Below, piece after piece: positions 1-9,175 of a stretch of DNA of 64,000 nt. A program made the position numbers and the translations under genes. Where the stretch lies: positions 53,939-117,938 of the forward strand of contig NZ_RCUX01000011.1 of NCBI RefSeq assembly GCF_003667565.1, in the 5' to 3' direction. Within the stretch, counting starts at the first letter, position 1; every line of letters starts with the position of its first letter. Origin of the DNA: Mycetocola tolaasinivorans. GTDB taxonomy: Bacteria > Actinomycetota > Actinomycetes > Actinomycetales > Microbacteriaceae. The notes under the pieces were generated by a model. That model searched no databases, had not been told where the DNA came from, and saw only the letters and a program-made list of their open reading frames with translations.

Positions 1-41
1 ACGGGCTTGCCGAGAGGCGGGCGAGGGGGCAGGATGATTTC

Positions 42-1427
42 ATGAGCAGCTCCGACCACCTGCAGGCTATCCTCGCGGCTAATCCCGCGCGCGAGGAGGG
101 CTCCAGCCTGCCCGCCACTGCGGGAGGCGACCGGCTGGTCATCACCGACCCAGACACGCCCGCAGACCCCCTGAGCGACCTCGCCGTGGCCACCTTCGCC
201 GCCGCCCAACTCGCCGCCGAAGACGCCGCCGCACACCACGACGCGCCGACGCACACCGGACCGATCCGGGTGAATCGCGCGGGTGCCGCCGCCTGGTTCG
301 CCGGATCGCTGCGCCCGCTGGGTTGGAACCCCGGTAACCCGTGGAACCCGCTGTCGGTCACCGCGCAGACCGCCGACGGATGGATCCGCACCCACGCCAA
401 CGCCCCCGCCCACCACGCCGCCCTCCTCGACGCCCTGGGCCTCGCCGCGGACACCGGTCGGGACCGCCTCATCACCCGCCTCTCCCAGCTCACCGCCGCC
501 GAGGCCGAGGATCGCATCGTCGGGTTCGGAGGAGCCGCCGCCCGTCTCCATACCGCGCAGGAATGGGAGCACAGCCTCCCCGGGCAGGCCGTGGCCAGCG
601 AACCGCTGATCGCCTGGGAACCCACCGGATTTCCGGTACATCGAGACCTCGACACGGTTTCCGCGCAGCCCCTGCTGGGCGTGCGGGTGCTCGACCTCAC
701 CCGCGTCATCGCCGGGCCCGTCGCGACCCGTGCCCTCGCGCTGCTCGGTGCCGACGTCGTGCGAATTGACCCGCCGGACTGGTCCGAACCCGCCCTCGAG
801 GCCGAAATGCTGCTGGGCAAGCGCACGGCCCGCCTCGACCTGCACCACCGCATCGATCGCGAACGCTTCCTGAACCTCCTCGCCGAGGCCGACGTTCTCG
901 TCCACGGCTATCGCGCCGACGCCCTCGAAAAGCTCGGTTTCGGCGATCGCGAACGCGCGCGCATCCGCCCGGGGCTCACCGAGGTGGCCCTCAACGCCTA
1001 CGGGTGGAGCGGCCCCTGGCGAAACCGCCGCGGATTCGACTCGCTCGTGCAGTTCAGCACCGGCCTCGCGGCCGTCACCGCTCCCGGCGGCTCCCCGGTA
1101 TCGCTCCCGGTGCAGGCGCTTGACCACGCCACCGGAATGATCGCGGCGACCGCGGCCCTCCGCGCCTGGACGCACTCCCGCACCCACGGCGAGGGGCTGC
1201 GTGCCCGCGTCTCGCTCGCGCGCACCGCGGAGCTCATCCGCGGGGTAAACCCCGAAACACCCCTCGCCGGCGGCGTTTCTGCCGGCGCGCCCGACCCGCG
1301 GATCGAACACACCTCCTGGGGCCTGGCCCAGCGCCTGCCCTGGCCCGCGGCTAGCGGGAGAGTACGGCCGCACACCGACCACCCCGCGCGGGCCCTCGGG
1401 GCCGATGCGCCCCGCTGGGCTGTCTAG
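42..1427 (+). CDS. CaiB/BaiF family (family III) CoA-transferase
   Basis: Predicted cytosolic enzyme of 461 aa that would move CoA between carboxylic acids; the substrate cannot be told. The family signature GVRVLDLTRVIAGP lies near residues 210-223, followed by a LLGADVVRIDPP segment, and the conserved acidic residue in QALDHATG sits near residue 361, as expected for the catalytic Asp of this family. Unusually about 200 residues precede the signature, which normally starts the protein; that stretch contains DGWIRTHANAPAHHAALLDA, which resembles the part usually found C-terminal, so the domain order looks permuted. The ATG is preceded by a GGGGGCAGGA purine stretch. No partner gene is adjacent in the window. 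Confidence 0.85.
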   Translation: MSSSDHLQAILAANPAREEGSSLPATAGGDRLVITDPDTPADPLSDLAVATFAAAQLAAEDAAAHHDAPTHTGPIRVNRAGAAAWFAGSLRPLGWNPGNPWNPLSVTAQTADGWIRTHANAPAHHAALLDALGLAADTGRDRLITRLSQLTAAEAEDRIVGFGGAAARLHTAQEWEHSLPGQAVASEPLIAWEPTGFPVHRDLDTVSAQPLLGVRVLDLTRVIAGPVATRALALLGADVVRIDPPDWSEPALEAEMLLGKRTARLDLHHRIDRERFLNLLAEADVLVHGYRADALEKLGFGDRERARIRPGLTEVALNAYGWSGPWRNRRGFDSLVQFSTGLAAVTAPGGSPVSLPVQALDHATGMIAATAALRAWTHSRTHGEGLRARVSLARTAELIRGVNPETPLAGGVSAGAPDPRIEHTSWGLAQRLPWPAASGRVRPHTDHPARALGADAPRWAV

Positions 1428-1472
1428 CTCGGGCCTCCTCGCTCGAGCTTCCTCGCTACGAGGAACCAGCCG

Positions 1473-2174
1473 CTAGCGAACCGGCCACTCCCCGGAAGCC
1501 ACAAAGCTCGGGTTCTTTGAGCGGCGCATGTACTCCTGGAAGCTCGCGGCCTGTTCGGCGCACCAGTCGACCTGCTTCGCGTGCAGCTCGGCGGCGCTTA
1601 GGCCTTCGAGCTTCTCGGCGTGGGCGCGAATGAGTGCCTGGGCCACGTGACCGGCGGCGATCGCATCGGAGGCGGCATCGTGGGCGTCAAGCAGCGACAC
1701 CCCGTAGAACTCGGCCGAGGCCTCGAGCGTGCGCTTGCCCTTGCGGAACCGATCGACGGCCTTGTCAATTACCAGCGGGTCAACGATGGGGGAGGGATTC
1801 TCCAGCGGCGCATAGCCGTAGCGCAGGGCCTCGTGGTGCAGCAGGCTGAGGTCGTAGGGGGCGTTGTAGATGACCACGGGAACGTTTGCGTTCAGCAGCT
1901 CACGCAGCGCGGAGATGATCTCGGCCACCACGAGGGCGGCGGGCTGCCCCTCGGCGCGGGCACGCTCGGTGGTGATGCCGTGCACCGCGGTGGCCTGCTC
2001 GGGAATCTCGACCCCCGGGTCGGCGAGCCAGTCGTGGTTGCGGATGACCGCACCCTGCGCATCGAGAATACCGACGTGCGCGCTCACGATGCGGCTCGTG
2101 GTGACGTCGATCCCGGTGGTTTCCAGGTCAAAGACGGCGATCGGCTGGGTCCAGATACTCGCGGTGTTGTTCAC
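1473..2174 (-). CDS. DnaQ-like 3'-5' exonuclease (DEDD family)
   Basis: Exonuclease of the DNA polymerase III epsilon type, about 233 aa. Motif Exo I is seen as FDLETTGID near the N-terminus, Exo II as VIYNAPYDLSLL, and Exo III with HDAASDAIAA, giving the four acidic metal ligands of a DEDDh nuclease. I place the start at the GTG 7 bases after a TAAGCT box rather than at the far upstream ATG, because the upstream extension has no family similarity and would run through the treS terminator. Stand-alone epsilon-like proteins are common in actinobacteria; the exact repair or proofreading role is unknown. It is the next gene after treS on the minus strand but has its own promoter. Confidence 0.82.
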   Translation of the reverse strand: MNNTASIWTQPIAVFDLETTGIDVTTSRIVSAHVGILDAQGAVIRNHDWLADPGVEIPEQATAVHGITTERARAEGQPAALVVAEIISALRELLNANVPVVIYNAPYDLSLLHHEALRYGYAPLENPSPIVDPLVIDKAVDRFRKGKRTLEASAEFYGVSLLDAHDAASDAIAAGHVAQALIRAHAEKLEGLSAAELHAKQVDWCAEQAASFQEYMRRSKNPSFVASGEWPVR

Positions 2175-2181
2175 GGTATCC

Positions 2182-2187
2182 AGCTTA
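2182..2187 (-). promoter_or_regulatory. -10 box for leaderless exonuclease mRNA
   Basis: TAAGCT on the minus strand lies 7 bases before the GTG start, so transcription would begin at or next to the start codon. No Shine-Dalgarno is present. Confidence 0.5.
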
Positions 2188-2248
2188 GGCCGCACCACCG
2201 ATACCGGGGTGGCACCACGCACCAGCACGCAGAAAAGGAGCGCTGAAA

Positions 2249-2287
2249 CGGCCGTGGCCGATCCCGAGACGGGACCGGCCACGGCCG
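2249..2287 (-). terminator. Rho-independent terminator after treS
   Basis: A perfect 12-bp inverted repeat (CGGCCGTGGCCG and its complement, 15-base loop) follows the treS stop. On the minus strand it runs into TTTCAGCG and a later CTTTTCT, a modest U-rich tail. Confidence 0.7.
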
Positions 2288-2308
2288 CGCATCAAACAAG
2301 TGCCCGCG

Positions 2309-4018
2309 CTAGCGAACCTCGCGGCTGACGTGCAGCCAGTAGAAGCTCTGCGAACCCATGGTCAGGGTCATCGAGCCGTTTTCGTCGAAGGTGGGGAACG
2401 GAGCGCCACCGAACATATCGCGTACGCGACGCCCGGCGAGGGAGGCGTCGGTGATCGTTACCGGGGTGGGGTGGTGCGCGAAACTGAACACGCAGACGAC
2501 GTCCTCGGCGGGCTCGTTCGTCGGCCCAACCTTACCCTCGTAGCTGCGTCGGAACGCCAGCACCGAGCCGTGATCGGTATCGATGACCTGCAGCGTACCG
2601 AGCCCAAACACCGGGTGTGCCTTGCGGGTGTGAATCACGTTGCGCACCCAGTGCAGCAGCGAGGCCGACTGCGCGAGCTGCGATTCGACGTTGACGCTCT
2701 GATAGTTGTACACCAGCGACTGCACGACCGGGAGATAGAGCTTGCCCGGGTCGGCGGCCGAGAATCCGGCGTTGCGGTCCGGGGTCCACTGCATCGGCGT
2801 GCGCGAGGAGTCGCGATCTTCGAGCCAGATGTTGTCGCCCATCCCGATCTCGTCACCGTAGTACAGGAACGGACTCCCACCGAGGGAGAACAGCAGCGCG
2901 TGGGCGAGTTCGAGCTCGGCCCGCGAGTTGTCGAGCAGCGGGGCGAGGCGGCGACGAATACCCACGTTCACGCGCATCCGCGGATCGTAGGCATACCAGC
3001 CGTACATTGCCTGACGGTAGTCCTCGCTCACCATCTCGAGCGTGAGCTCATCGTGGTTGCGCAGGAACACGCCCCAGCCCGCCCAGTCCGGAATGTGGGT
3101 GACCTCGCGCAGTACGCGCTCGAGCTCCTCCGACTGCTGCGACCGCAGCGCGTAGAAGATGCGCGGCATCACCGGGAAGTCGAACGCCATGTGGCATTCG
3201 GGATCGTCGTCGGTGCCAAAGAATGCCGCGGTTTCCTTGGGCCACTGGTTGGCCTCGGCGATCATGATCCGGCCGGGGTACTCCTCGTCCAGCATCGCGC
3301 GCAGGTTCACCAGGAACTCGTGGGTCTCCGGCTCACCCTCGCCGGTGCCGCCCTCCGATTCAAACAGGTACGGCACGGCGTCCAGCCGGAAGCCGTCCAC
3401 GCCCAGGTCGAGCCAGAACCGCACCACGTCAAAGATCGCCTCGTGTACGGCCGGCTCGGCATAGTTGAGGTCCGGCTGGTGGGAGAAGAAGCGGTGGAAG
3501 TAGTACTGCTTGCGCTCGGAATCAAACGCCCAGTTCGACTCCTCGGTATCGGTGAAGATGATCCGAATATTGGGGAACTTCTCGTTGTCATCACTCCACA
3601 CGTAGAAGTTTCCGTAGGGGCCGTCGGGGTCCTGCCGCGAGGCCTGGAACCAGGCGTGCTGATCCGAGGTGTGGTTCAGCGGAATATCGATGATGACGCG
3701 CATATTGCGCTCGTGTGCGCGGGTGACGAGCTCGCGGAACTCCTCAATCGTGCCGAATTCCGGCAGGATACTGCGGTAGTCGGCCACATCGTAGCCGCCA
3801 TCGCGCAGCGGGGAGGTGAAAAACGGCGGCAGCCAGAGCGCATCAATGCCGAGCCACTGAAGGTAGTCCAGCTTACTGATGAGGCCCTTCATATCGCCGG
3901 TGCCATCGGCGTTACTATCAACAAACGAGCGGACCATAACTTCATAAAACACGGCACGGCGATACCAGAGCGGTTCGCGTGCAAGGCCGGGAAGCTGGAT
4001 GGGCGCAGTAAAGGTCAC
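2309..4018 (-). CDS. treS: Trehalose synthase / maltose alpha-D-glucosyltransferase
   Basis: Interconverts maltose and trehalose by intramolecular transglucosylation (GH13 family, cytosolic). The 569-aa length fits TreS. The N-terminus WYRRAVFYEVMVRSF is typical; the GH13 catalytic triad is visible as Asp in DGFRLDAVPYL, Glu in IAEANQWP and Asp in LRNHDELTLEM. The barrel is followed by the small C-terminal beta domain. The start is a GTG; a TAGACT -10 box at 4081-4086 on the minus strand would give a leader of roughly 60 bases. A maltokinase gene, often fused or adjacent, is not present here. It is divergent from the hydrolase at 4136. Confidence 0.93.
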   Translation of the reverse strand: MTFTAPIQLPGLAREPLWYRRAVFYEVMVRSFVDSNADGTGDMKGLISKLDYLQWLGIDALWLPPFFTSPLRDGGYDVADYRSILPEFGTIEEFRELVTRAHERNMRVIIDIPLNHTSDQHAWFQASRQDPDGPYGNFYVWSDDNEKFPNIRIIFTDTEESNWAFDSERKQYYFHRFFSHQPDLNYAEPAVHEAIFDVVRFWLDLGVDGFRLDAVPYLFESEGGTGEGEPETHEFLVNLRAMLDEEYPGRIMIAEANQWPKETAAFFGTDDDPECHMAFDFPVMPRIFYALRSQQSEELERVLREVTHIPDWAGWGVFLRNHDELTLEMVSEDYRQAMYGWYAYDPRMRVNVGIRRRLAPLLDNSRAELELAHALLFSLGGSPFLYYGDEIGMGDNIWLEDRDSSRTPMQWTPDRNAGFSAADPGKLYLPVVQSLVYNYQSVNVESQLAQSASLLHWVRNVIHTRKAHPVFGLGTLQVIDTDHGSVLAFRRSYEGKVGPTNEPAEDVVCVFSFAHHPTPVTITDASLAGRRVRDMFGGAPFPTFDENGSMTLTMGSQSFYWLHVSREVR

Positions 4019-4122
4019 ACTGTTCCAATCTGTGGGGCACGGTCACGACCCGAGGTACAGGTCGTACGGTCTTCCGATCGAGTCTAGGCGCACCGGGCCC
4101 AATTGTCGTGTGTGTCAGCCCC

Positions 4123-4128
4123 TAAACT
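4123..4128 (+). promoter_or_regulatory. -10 box for leaderless alpha/beta hydrolase
   Basis: TAAACT ends 7 bases before the GTG at 4136. An in-frame ATG at 4130 lies only one base after the box and would not be in such a transcript, so the GTG is the better start. Confidence 0.5.
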
Positions 4129-4135
4129 GATGAGT

Positions 4136-5053
4136 GTGAGTGCACCAGTTTCGCCCTACCAGGCCAGCCTTGACCAGATTGAGACGCATGCCCGCGAGGT
4201 GACGCTGGAGGGCGCGCGCACCGCCTACTGGGAGTACGGCCCACGTGATGCCGCCGCCACCATCGTTTTTGTGCACGGTTTCCGCGGGGATCACCACGGC
4301 CTCGAACCGATCGTCGCCCAGTTCCCCGACGCCCGCATCTTCGCCCCGGATCTGCCCGGGTTTGGTGAATCCGCCGCGTTTGTCAGCGGCCGCCACGACA
4401 TCGACGGCTATGTGCGCTGGCTGCGCGGCTTCATCGACTCGCTGGGGCTGCCCACGCCGCCGGTGATCCTCGGTCACTCATTCGGTTCGATCGTGGTGTC
4501 CGCCGCGGTGGCCGCCGGTCAGCCGGTGTCGACCCTGATCCTGGTCAACCCGATCGCGGCCCCCGCGCTCTCGGGCCCCCGCGGTATCCTCACCCGCCTC
4601 GCGGTCTTCTACTACTGGGCGGGCAAGACCCTGCCCGAAAAGCTCGGCTTCGCGCTGCTGCGCTCCCGGCTGATCACCCGCGTCACGAGCATCGCGATGG
4701 CCAAGACGAAGGAGCCGCAGCGTCGGGCCTGGATTCACGATCAGCACGACCGCTACTTCAGCGCGTTTGCCGACCGCGCGAGCGTGATGGACGCCTTCGA
4801 CACCTCGGTGCGCTACGACGTCAGCCAGTACGCCGGCGATATTTATGCCCGTACGCTCATGATCGCCGCCGAACACGACGACATCACCTCGGTGCCCAGG
4901 CAGCGCGAGCTCGCCGAGAAGCTCTCCGATGCGCGCCTCGAGGTGATCCCCGAGGTGGGGCACCTGATCCACTACGAGACCCCGGAGCAGGCCGCCGCGA
5001 TCATTCGCGACGAGCTGGGACTCGAGGGCCCGAAGGCCGAGACCTCGGCCTAG
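4136..5053 (+). CDS. Alpha/beta-fold hydrolase
   Basis: Serine hydrolase of about 305 aa, substrate unknown. Oxyanion-hole motif HGFRGDHHG, nucleophile elbow GHSFGS, a late acidic residue in AEHDDITS and catalytic His in GHLIHYE form the expected triad. No signal peptide, so cytosolic. The start is chosen from the TAAACT box just upstream; ATG 4130 and TTG 4103 are alternatives. The stop overlaps that of the convergent sirtuin gene in a shared CTAG, so the two genes end tail to tail with no terminator between them. Confidence 0.82.
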   Translation: MSAPVSPYQASLDQIETHAREVTLEGARTAYWEYGPRDAAATIVFVHGFRGDHHGLEPIVAQFPDARIFAPDLPGFGESAAFVSGRHDIDGYVRWLRGFIDSLGLPTPPVILGHSFGSIVVSAAVAAGQPVSTLILVNPIAAPALSGPRGILTRLAVFYYWAGKTLPEKLGFALLRSRLITRVTSIAMAKTKEPQRRAWIHDQHDRYFSAFADRASVMDAFDTSVRYDVSQYAGDIYARTLMIAAEHDDITSVPRQRELAEKLSDARLEVIPEVGHLIHYETPEQAAAIIRDELGLEGPKAETSA

Positions 5054-5883
5054 CCCAGGCGCTCGCCGAGTCCGGCCAGGGCCGGTGCCACGGACCCCTC
5101 GATCACGAGCGCGGCGCGTGAGGCACCACCGGTGACGCCGCGGTTGATCGTGATGATGGGGGAGCCGTCTCGGCGCGCCTGATCGAGCAGTCGAATGCCG
5201 GTGTTGACGGTGAGCGAGGAGCCGAGCACGAGCAGGGCGTCGGCGCGGTGCACGATCGAACGGGCCCGGGCAAAGCGTGCGGTGGGGACGGTTTCACCGA
5301 AAAAGACCACGTCGGGCTTCAGGACGCCACCGCATACGGTACAGACCGGCACCACGAAGCCGTCGAGCTCGGGCACCTCGGCATCGCCATCGGGGTTCAG
5401 GCGGTCCGAGTCTTCCGGGCCGAGCTGCGCGAGCCACGGGTTTTCCCGGGCGATCTGATCGGTAATCGCCTGCCGGGCAAAGCCCTGCTCGCAGTCGAGA
5501 CACACCACGCGGTCGAGCCCGCCGTGAAGCTCCACGAGCTTGCGGGTACCGGCCTGGCGGTGCAGCCCGTCTACGTTCTGGGTCGCAATACCGAGCAGTA
5601 TGCCCGAGCGCTCCCAGCCGGCCAGGAGATCGTGGGAGGCGTTGGGACGCGCGGCCCCCATCAGCCGGCCGCCGAGAAACGCGCCGGCCCAGTAGCGGCG
5701 GCGCGATTCGGCCGAGGCACGAAACTGTGGCCCGGTCATGGGCTTGCGCACCGGGGCACCGGGTCCGCGATAGTCGGGAATGCCCGAGTCGGTGGACACC
5801 CCTGCACCGGTGAGCACGGCGAAACGTCGGCCGCGCAGGAGGTCGGCGGCGCGATCGAGTTCTGCGGGATCCGGGGTGGGCAT
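5050..5883 (-). CDS. Sirtuin, NAD-dependent protein deacylase (SIR2 family)
   Basis: Removes acyl groups from lysine using NAD. The 277-aa protein shows the Rossmann motif LTGAGVSTDSGIPDYRG, the catalytic TQNVDGLHRQAG (His as base) and a structural zinc site built from CLDC and CTVC. The chosen ATG at 5883 has GGAGG six bases upstream (CTGGAGGCGCACATG on the minus strand); the upstream in-frame ATG at 5928 lacks this. In the class of bacterial sirtuins without an obvious export signal. Convergent with the alpha/beta hydrolase, sharing the CTAG stop overlap. Confidence 0.92.
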   Translation of the reverse strand: MPTPDPAELDRAADLLRGRRFAVLTGAGVSTDSGIPDYRGPGAPVRKPMTGPQFRASAESRRRYWAGAFLGGRLMGAARPNASHDLLAGWERSGILLGIATQNVDGLHRQAGTRKLVELHGGLDRVVCLDCEQGFARQAITDQIARENPWLAQLGPEDSDRLNPDGDAEVPELDGFVVPVCTVCGGVLKPDVVFFGETVPTARFARARSIVHRADALLVLGSSLTVNTGIRLLDQARRDGSPIITINRGVTGGASRAALVIEGSVAPALAGLGERLG

Positions 5884-6001
5884 GTGCGCCTCCAGGTGCT
5901 GAGGGTGGAATGATGAGTGTGAGGGCATCGGCTGGATTTCCTCGGTGTTGAGACAAACGGTGGTGTTACATAACCACCGTAGTGAGTACAGGAGTTTTTG
6001 G

Positions 6002-6808
6002 GTGCGCGTTATTCCCCTGGGGCCGGATGGCCTCGACGAACTGACCGATTATGCACGGCTGACGGACGTCGCCCTGCGAAAGGTCAGCGAGCCCGCCGGT
6101 GGTCTCTACATCGCCGAATCCAGCAAGGTCATCGCCCGCGCCATCGCCGCCGGCCACGTGCCGCGCTCGGTTCTGCTGTCGGAGAAGTGGCTGCCCGATG
6201 TCGAGCCGCTGCTGGCCGACTTCCCGGATGTCCCGGTCTATGTGGGGGACTCCGACACCCTGGAGGCCCTGACTGGCTTCCAGATGCACCGCGGCGCGCT
6301 CGCCGCAATGCACCGCCCCGAACTCCCGGACATGGCGGACCTGATTCGCGGTGCGCGCCGCATCGTCATCCTCGAAGACATCGTGGACCACACAAACGTC
6401 GGCGCGATCTTCCGCGCCGTGGCCGGTCTCGGCGCCGAGGCCGTGCTGATCTCCCCGCGCTGCGCCGACCCGCTGTATCGCCGGAGCGTGCGGGTGAGCA
6501 TGGGAACCGTGCTGCAGGTGCCGTGGACCCGGATGCCCGAGTGGGACGACGCGCGCGAGATTCTTTCCGCCGAGGGATTCCACGTGGCCGCCCTGGCCCT
6601 CGATGAGAACGCCGTGACCCTGGATGAGTTTTCCGCGAGCGTGCCCGAGCGGGTCGCGATCATGCTCGGCAGCGAGGGCGATGGGCTGAGCCGTAGCGCC
6701 CTGCACCACGCCGACAGCACCGTCATCATTCCAATGCTGCACGGGGTGGACTCGCTGAACGTGGCGGCGGCCAGCGCCGTTGCCCTATGGGAGCTGCGCG
6801 CGCGATAG
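6002..6808 (+). CDS. TrmH-family (SPOUT) RNA 2'-O-methyltransferase
   Basis: SPOUT-fold RNA ribose methylase of about 268 aa. An N-terminal substrate-binding region (residues 1-110) is followed by the SPOUT knot: NVGAIFRAVAGLGAEAVLIS, VSMGTVLQVPW, and MLGSEGDGLS with the final LNVAAASAVALW, which are motifs 1 to 3 of the TrmH/RlmB group. The start is the GTG at 6002 because AGGAG lies 7 bases upstream; the longer reading frame from 5945 overlaps the divergent sirtuin promoter. Target (rRNA or tRNA) cannot be told. Monocistronic. Confidence 0.88.
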   Translation: MRVIPLGPDGLDELTDYARLTDVALRKVSEPAGGLYIAESSKVIARAIAAGHVPRSVLLSEKWLPDVEPLLADFPDVPVYVGDSDTLEALTGFQMHRGALAAMHRPELPDMADLIRGARRIVILEDIVDHTNVGAIFRAVAGLGAEAVLISPRCADPLYRRSVRVSMGTVLQVPWTRMPEWDDAREILSAEGFHVAALALDENAVTLDEFSASVPERVAIMLGSEGDGLSRSALHHADSTVIIPMLHGVDSLNVAAASAVALWELRAR

Positions 6809-6912
6809 TTCCGCTTTGTCCGTGTTTCGGGGAGCTTCGGATTGAGTGTGCGGCACCCGGGAACTCACTGGGCGATGTTACGGCCTGGCACAAACGCTGG
6901 CGGCCCGGAACG

Positions 6913-6918
6913 TAAACT
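6913..6918 (+). promoter_or_regulatory. -10 box for leaderless D,D-carboxypeptidase
   Basis: TAAACT followed by six bases and the GTG start; no Shine-Dalgarno in between. Confidence 0.55.
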
Positions 6919-6924
6919 AGCGGG

Positions 6925-8178
6925 GTGACTGATTTCCCCCTCCGTCGAGACCGCCGCGCGCGTGCTCGTCGCCGTTCGCTGCTGCGAGCGCCGCTAGCCA
7001 TCACAATCGTAATTGCCGTTCTGGCCGTCTGCTACGGCGGCTACGCGCTGCTGCGCCCGCTGCCGGCCTCGGCCGCGACTCCAAGCCCTGCCCTCGCCAC
7101 TCCGGCGCTCGCCTCGGCCCCGCTGGAGTGGCCGGCGGACGGCGTGGCCGCGATCGGTGAGGTGGGGCACTCGGGTGTTCTGGCGAGCCGGGGCTCGCAG
7201 GAGCGCACCTCGATCGCGAGCATGACCAAGACGGTCACCGCACTCGTAGTGCTCGATAAGAAACCCCTCGCCAAGGGCGAGAGCGGCCCGACCTACACGT
7301 TCACCGCCGAGGATCAGCAGATCTACGAGAACACCGTGGCCGAGGGCGGCTCGCGAGCTCCCGTCGTGGTGGGGGCCCAGGTCACCGAGCGCCAGCTGCT
7401 TGAGGGACTCATGCTCCCGAGCGGTAACAACTACGCGGTCACCCTCGCCAACTGGGCCTACGGGTCGATGGACGAGTTCCTCAAGGCGGCGCGCATCTGG
7501 CTTGACAAGCACGGCCTGACCGACACCGTCCTCGCCGATGCGAGCGGCATCAATCCGGGCAGCCAGGCCTCACCGCCGAACCTCGTGGAGATCGCCAAGC
7601 TCGTGCTCGCCCACCCCGTGCTGAGCACCGTTGTGGCCGAACCCACCGCCACCATCGCCTCGCTGGGCGATCGCGGCGTGCTCAAGAACACCAATGCACT
7701 GCTGGGCACCGGCGGCGTGATCGGCCTGAAGACCGGCACCACGATCGTGGCCGGCGCCTGCCTGATGTTTGCCGCCGAGCGCGAGATCGCGGGCACCAAG
7801 ATTACCGTGGTGGGCGTGGTTATCGGCGCACCGTCACACGAGGCACTGTTTGCCTCGGTGAGTAAGCTCCTGGACAGCGCGTATGCCGGATTTACCGATA
7901 CCGCCGTGATCAAGAAGGGTGACCCGGTCGGGTTCATCCAGACCGCCTCGGGTTCGCACGCGAACGTTGTTGCCGCGAAGGACTACTCCGCGGTGATCTG
8001 GAAGGACTCCGCCGTCACCCGCGACCTCAAGATCGACCCGCTCGAGTCGGGTCGGCAGGGCGATGCGGCCGGCACCCTGACCGTGACCGAAAACGGCACC
8101 ACGACGGAGATTCCGCTGGTTCTGGCCGATGATCTGGCGGGAACCTCCGCCTGGTGGCGGCTGGTCAACCCTGTCTAG
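6925..8178 (+). CDS. D-alanyl-D-alanine carboxypeptidase (class C low-mass PBP)
   Basis: Trims the terminal D-Ala of peptidoglycan pentapeptides outside the membrane. The 417-aa protein has a basic N-terminus, one membrane anchor at about residues 22-40, and the three penicillin-binding motifs: SMTK (Ser99, Lys102), SGN (166-168) and KTG (269-271). An Ala/Pro-rich linker precedes the catalytic domain, and a C-terminal beta-rich domain ends the protein. Serine peptidase family S11. It is followed by a strong terminator and has its own leaderless promoter. Confidence 0.93.
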   Translation: MTDFPLRRDRRARARRRSLLRAPLAITIVIAVLAVCYGGYALLRPLPASAATPSPALATPALASAPLEWPADGVAAIGEVGHSGVLASRGSQERTSIASMTKTVTALVVLDKKPLAKGESGPTYTFTAEDQQIYENTVAEGGSRAPVVVGAQVTERQLLEGLMLPSGNNYAVTLANWAYGSMDEFLKAARIWLDKHGLTDTVLADASGINPGSQASPPNLVEIAKLVLAHPVLSTVVAEPTATIASLGDRGVLKNTNALLGTGGVIGLKTGTTIVAGACLMFAAEREIAGTKITVVGVVIGAPSHEALFASVSKLLDSAYAGFTDTAVIKKGDPVGFIQTASGSHANVVAAKDYSAVIWKDSAVTRDLKIDPLESGRQGDAAGTLTVTENGTTTEIPLVLADDLAGTSAWWRLVNPV

Positions 8179-8200
8179 TCGCGAACCGGCCCCATTGCGA

Positions 8201-8234
8201 AAGCGCAGCCCGGCAGTGCCGGGCTGCGCTTTTT
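8201..8234. terminator. Bidirectional terminator between carboxypeptidase and SGNH genes
   Basis: 15-bp perfect inverted repeat (AAGCGCAGCCCGGCA and complement) followed on the plus strand by TTTT and preceded by an A-rich stretch that serves the minus strand. It separates two convergent genes. Confidence 0.85.
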
Positions 8235-8243
8235 CATTTCTCC

Positions 8244-9047
8244 CTAGTCGCGAAAGAGCGGCGCGGCCTCGGGGCGCTTTGCGGTGACGTTGTCTCCAGA
8301 GCTTTCGTGCCGCAGACGCCGGATCACCCAGGGCACGAGGTGTTCGCGCGCCCAGGCGAGATCCTCGGAGCGAGCCTGTCGCCAGGAGGACTCGGGCACC
8401 GCCTCGGGACGGAGGGGCTTCAGATCGTTCGGGACGTTGAGGGCGTCCAGCACCATCCGCGCCACCGTGTGGTGGCCGAGCGGGTTGAGGTGCAGGCGAT
8501 CCGGGGCCCACATGCCGGGATCCTGAATCTCGGAGAGCGCCCACTGATCGGCGACGATGCAGTCGTAGCGCTGCGCCACCGCGCGCAGGTTCTCGTTGTA
8601 GATCGCGACCTTGCCGCGCAGCGCGCGCATCACGGGAGAGAAGCCGGTGTCAACGCCGGTGAACAGCACGATGGTGGCACCGTCGCGGGAGAGCGTGCGG
8701 ACGGCACCGTCGAGCCGCTCGGCAATTTCGTCCGGATCGGTGCCGGGGCGGATGACGTCGTTGCCTCCCGCGCAGAGCGTGATCAGGTCGGGATGCAGCG
8801 CGAGGGCCGGTTCGAGCTGATCGTTGATGATCTGCCCGATGAGCTTGCCGCGCACGGCGAGGTTTGCGTAGGCGAAGTCCTCGCAGTCCTGGGAGAGTAC
8901 CTCGGCGACGCGATCGGCCCAGCCGCGGTTCCCACCGGGAAGGCTTGGCTCGGGGTCGCCGATGCCCTCGGTGAACGAGTCGCCGATCGAGACCATGCGA
9001 CGCCACGGGTGCTGCGGTGCGGGAGTTTCGGTTTCAGGGGTGGACAC
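8244..9047 (-). CDS. SGNH/GDSL-family hydrolase
   Basis: Esterase/lipase-like hydrolase of about 267 aa. Block I is VSIGDSFTEGIGD (nucleophile Ser), block II the LAVRGK Gly, block III AGGNDV (Asn), and block V PDRLHLNPLGH (Asp and His of the triad). No signal peptide is seen, so probably cytosolic. Start taken at the GTG at 9047, preceded by AAGGAG with four bases spacing; the ATG at 9080 would add 11 residues without support. Physiological substrate unknown. Confidence 0.86.
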   Translation of the reverse strand: MSTPETETPAPQHPWRRMVSIGDSFTEGIGDPEPSLPGGNRGWADRVAEVLSQDCEDFAYANLAVRGKLIGQIINDQLEPALALHPDLITLCAGGNDVIRPGTDPDEIAERLDGAVRTLSRDGATIVLFTGVDTGFSPVMRALRGKVAIYNENLRAVAQRYDCIVADQWALSEIQDPGMWAPDRLHLNPLGHHTVARMVLDALNVPNDLKPLRPEAVPESSWRQARSEDLAWAREHLVPWVIRRLRHESSGDNVTAKRPEAAPLFRD

Positions 9048-9161
9048 GGGGCTCCTTCCGATTGCAAAACAGGTGCCCATCTAACCTACTCGCCTCGCCC
9101 GAGATTTTTCGAGGGCGGGCTGAATACCCGCCGCCCCTCGGCACTGTCGGAGGGTATCCGG

Positions 9162-9167
9162 TACAGT
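9162..9167 (+). promoter_or_regulatory. -10 box for the helicase gene
   Basis: TACAGT with eight bases to the GTG at 9176; consistent with a leaderless transcript. Confidence 0.45.
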
Positions 9168-9175
9168 CTTGTTCA

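Noticed and set aside
2300..4087. Plus-strand open frame of 595 codons opposite treS
   Set aside because: Antisense shadow; the minus frame carries the full GH13 triad.
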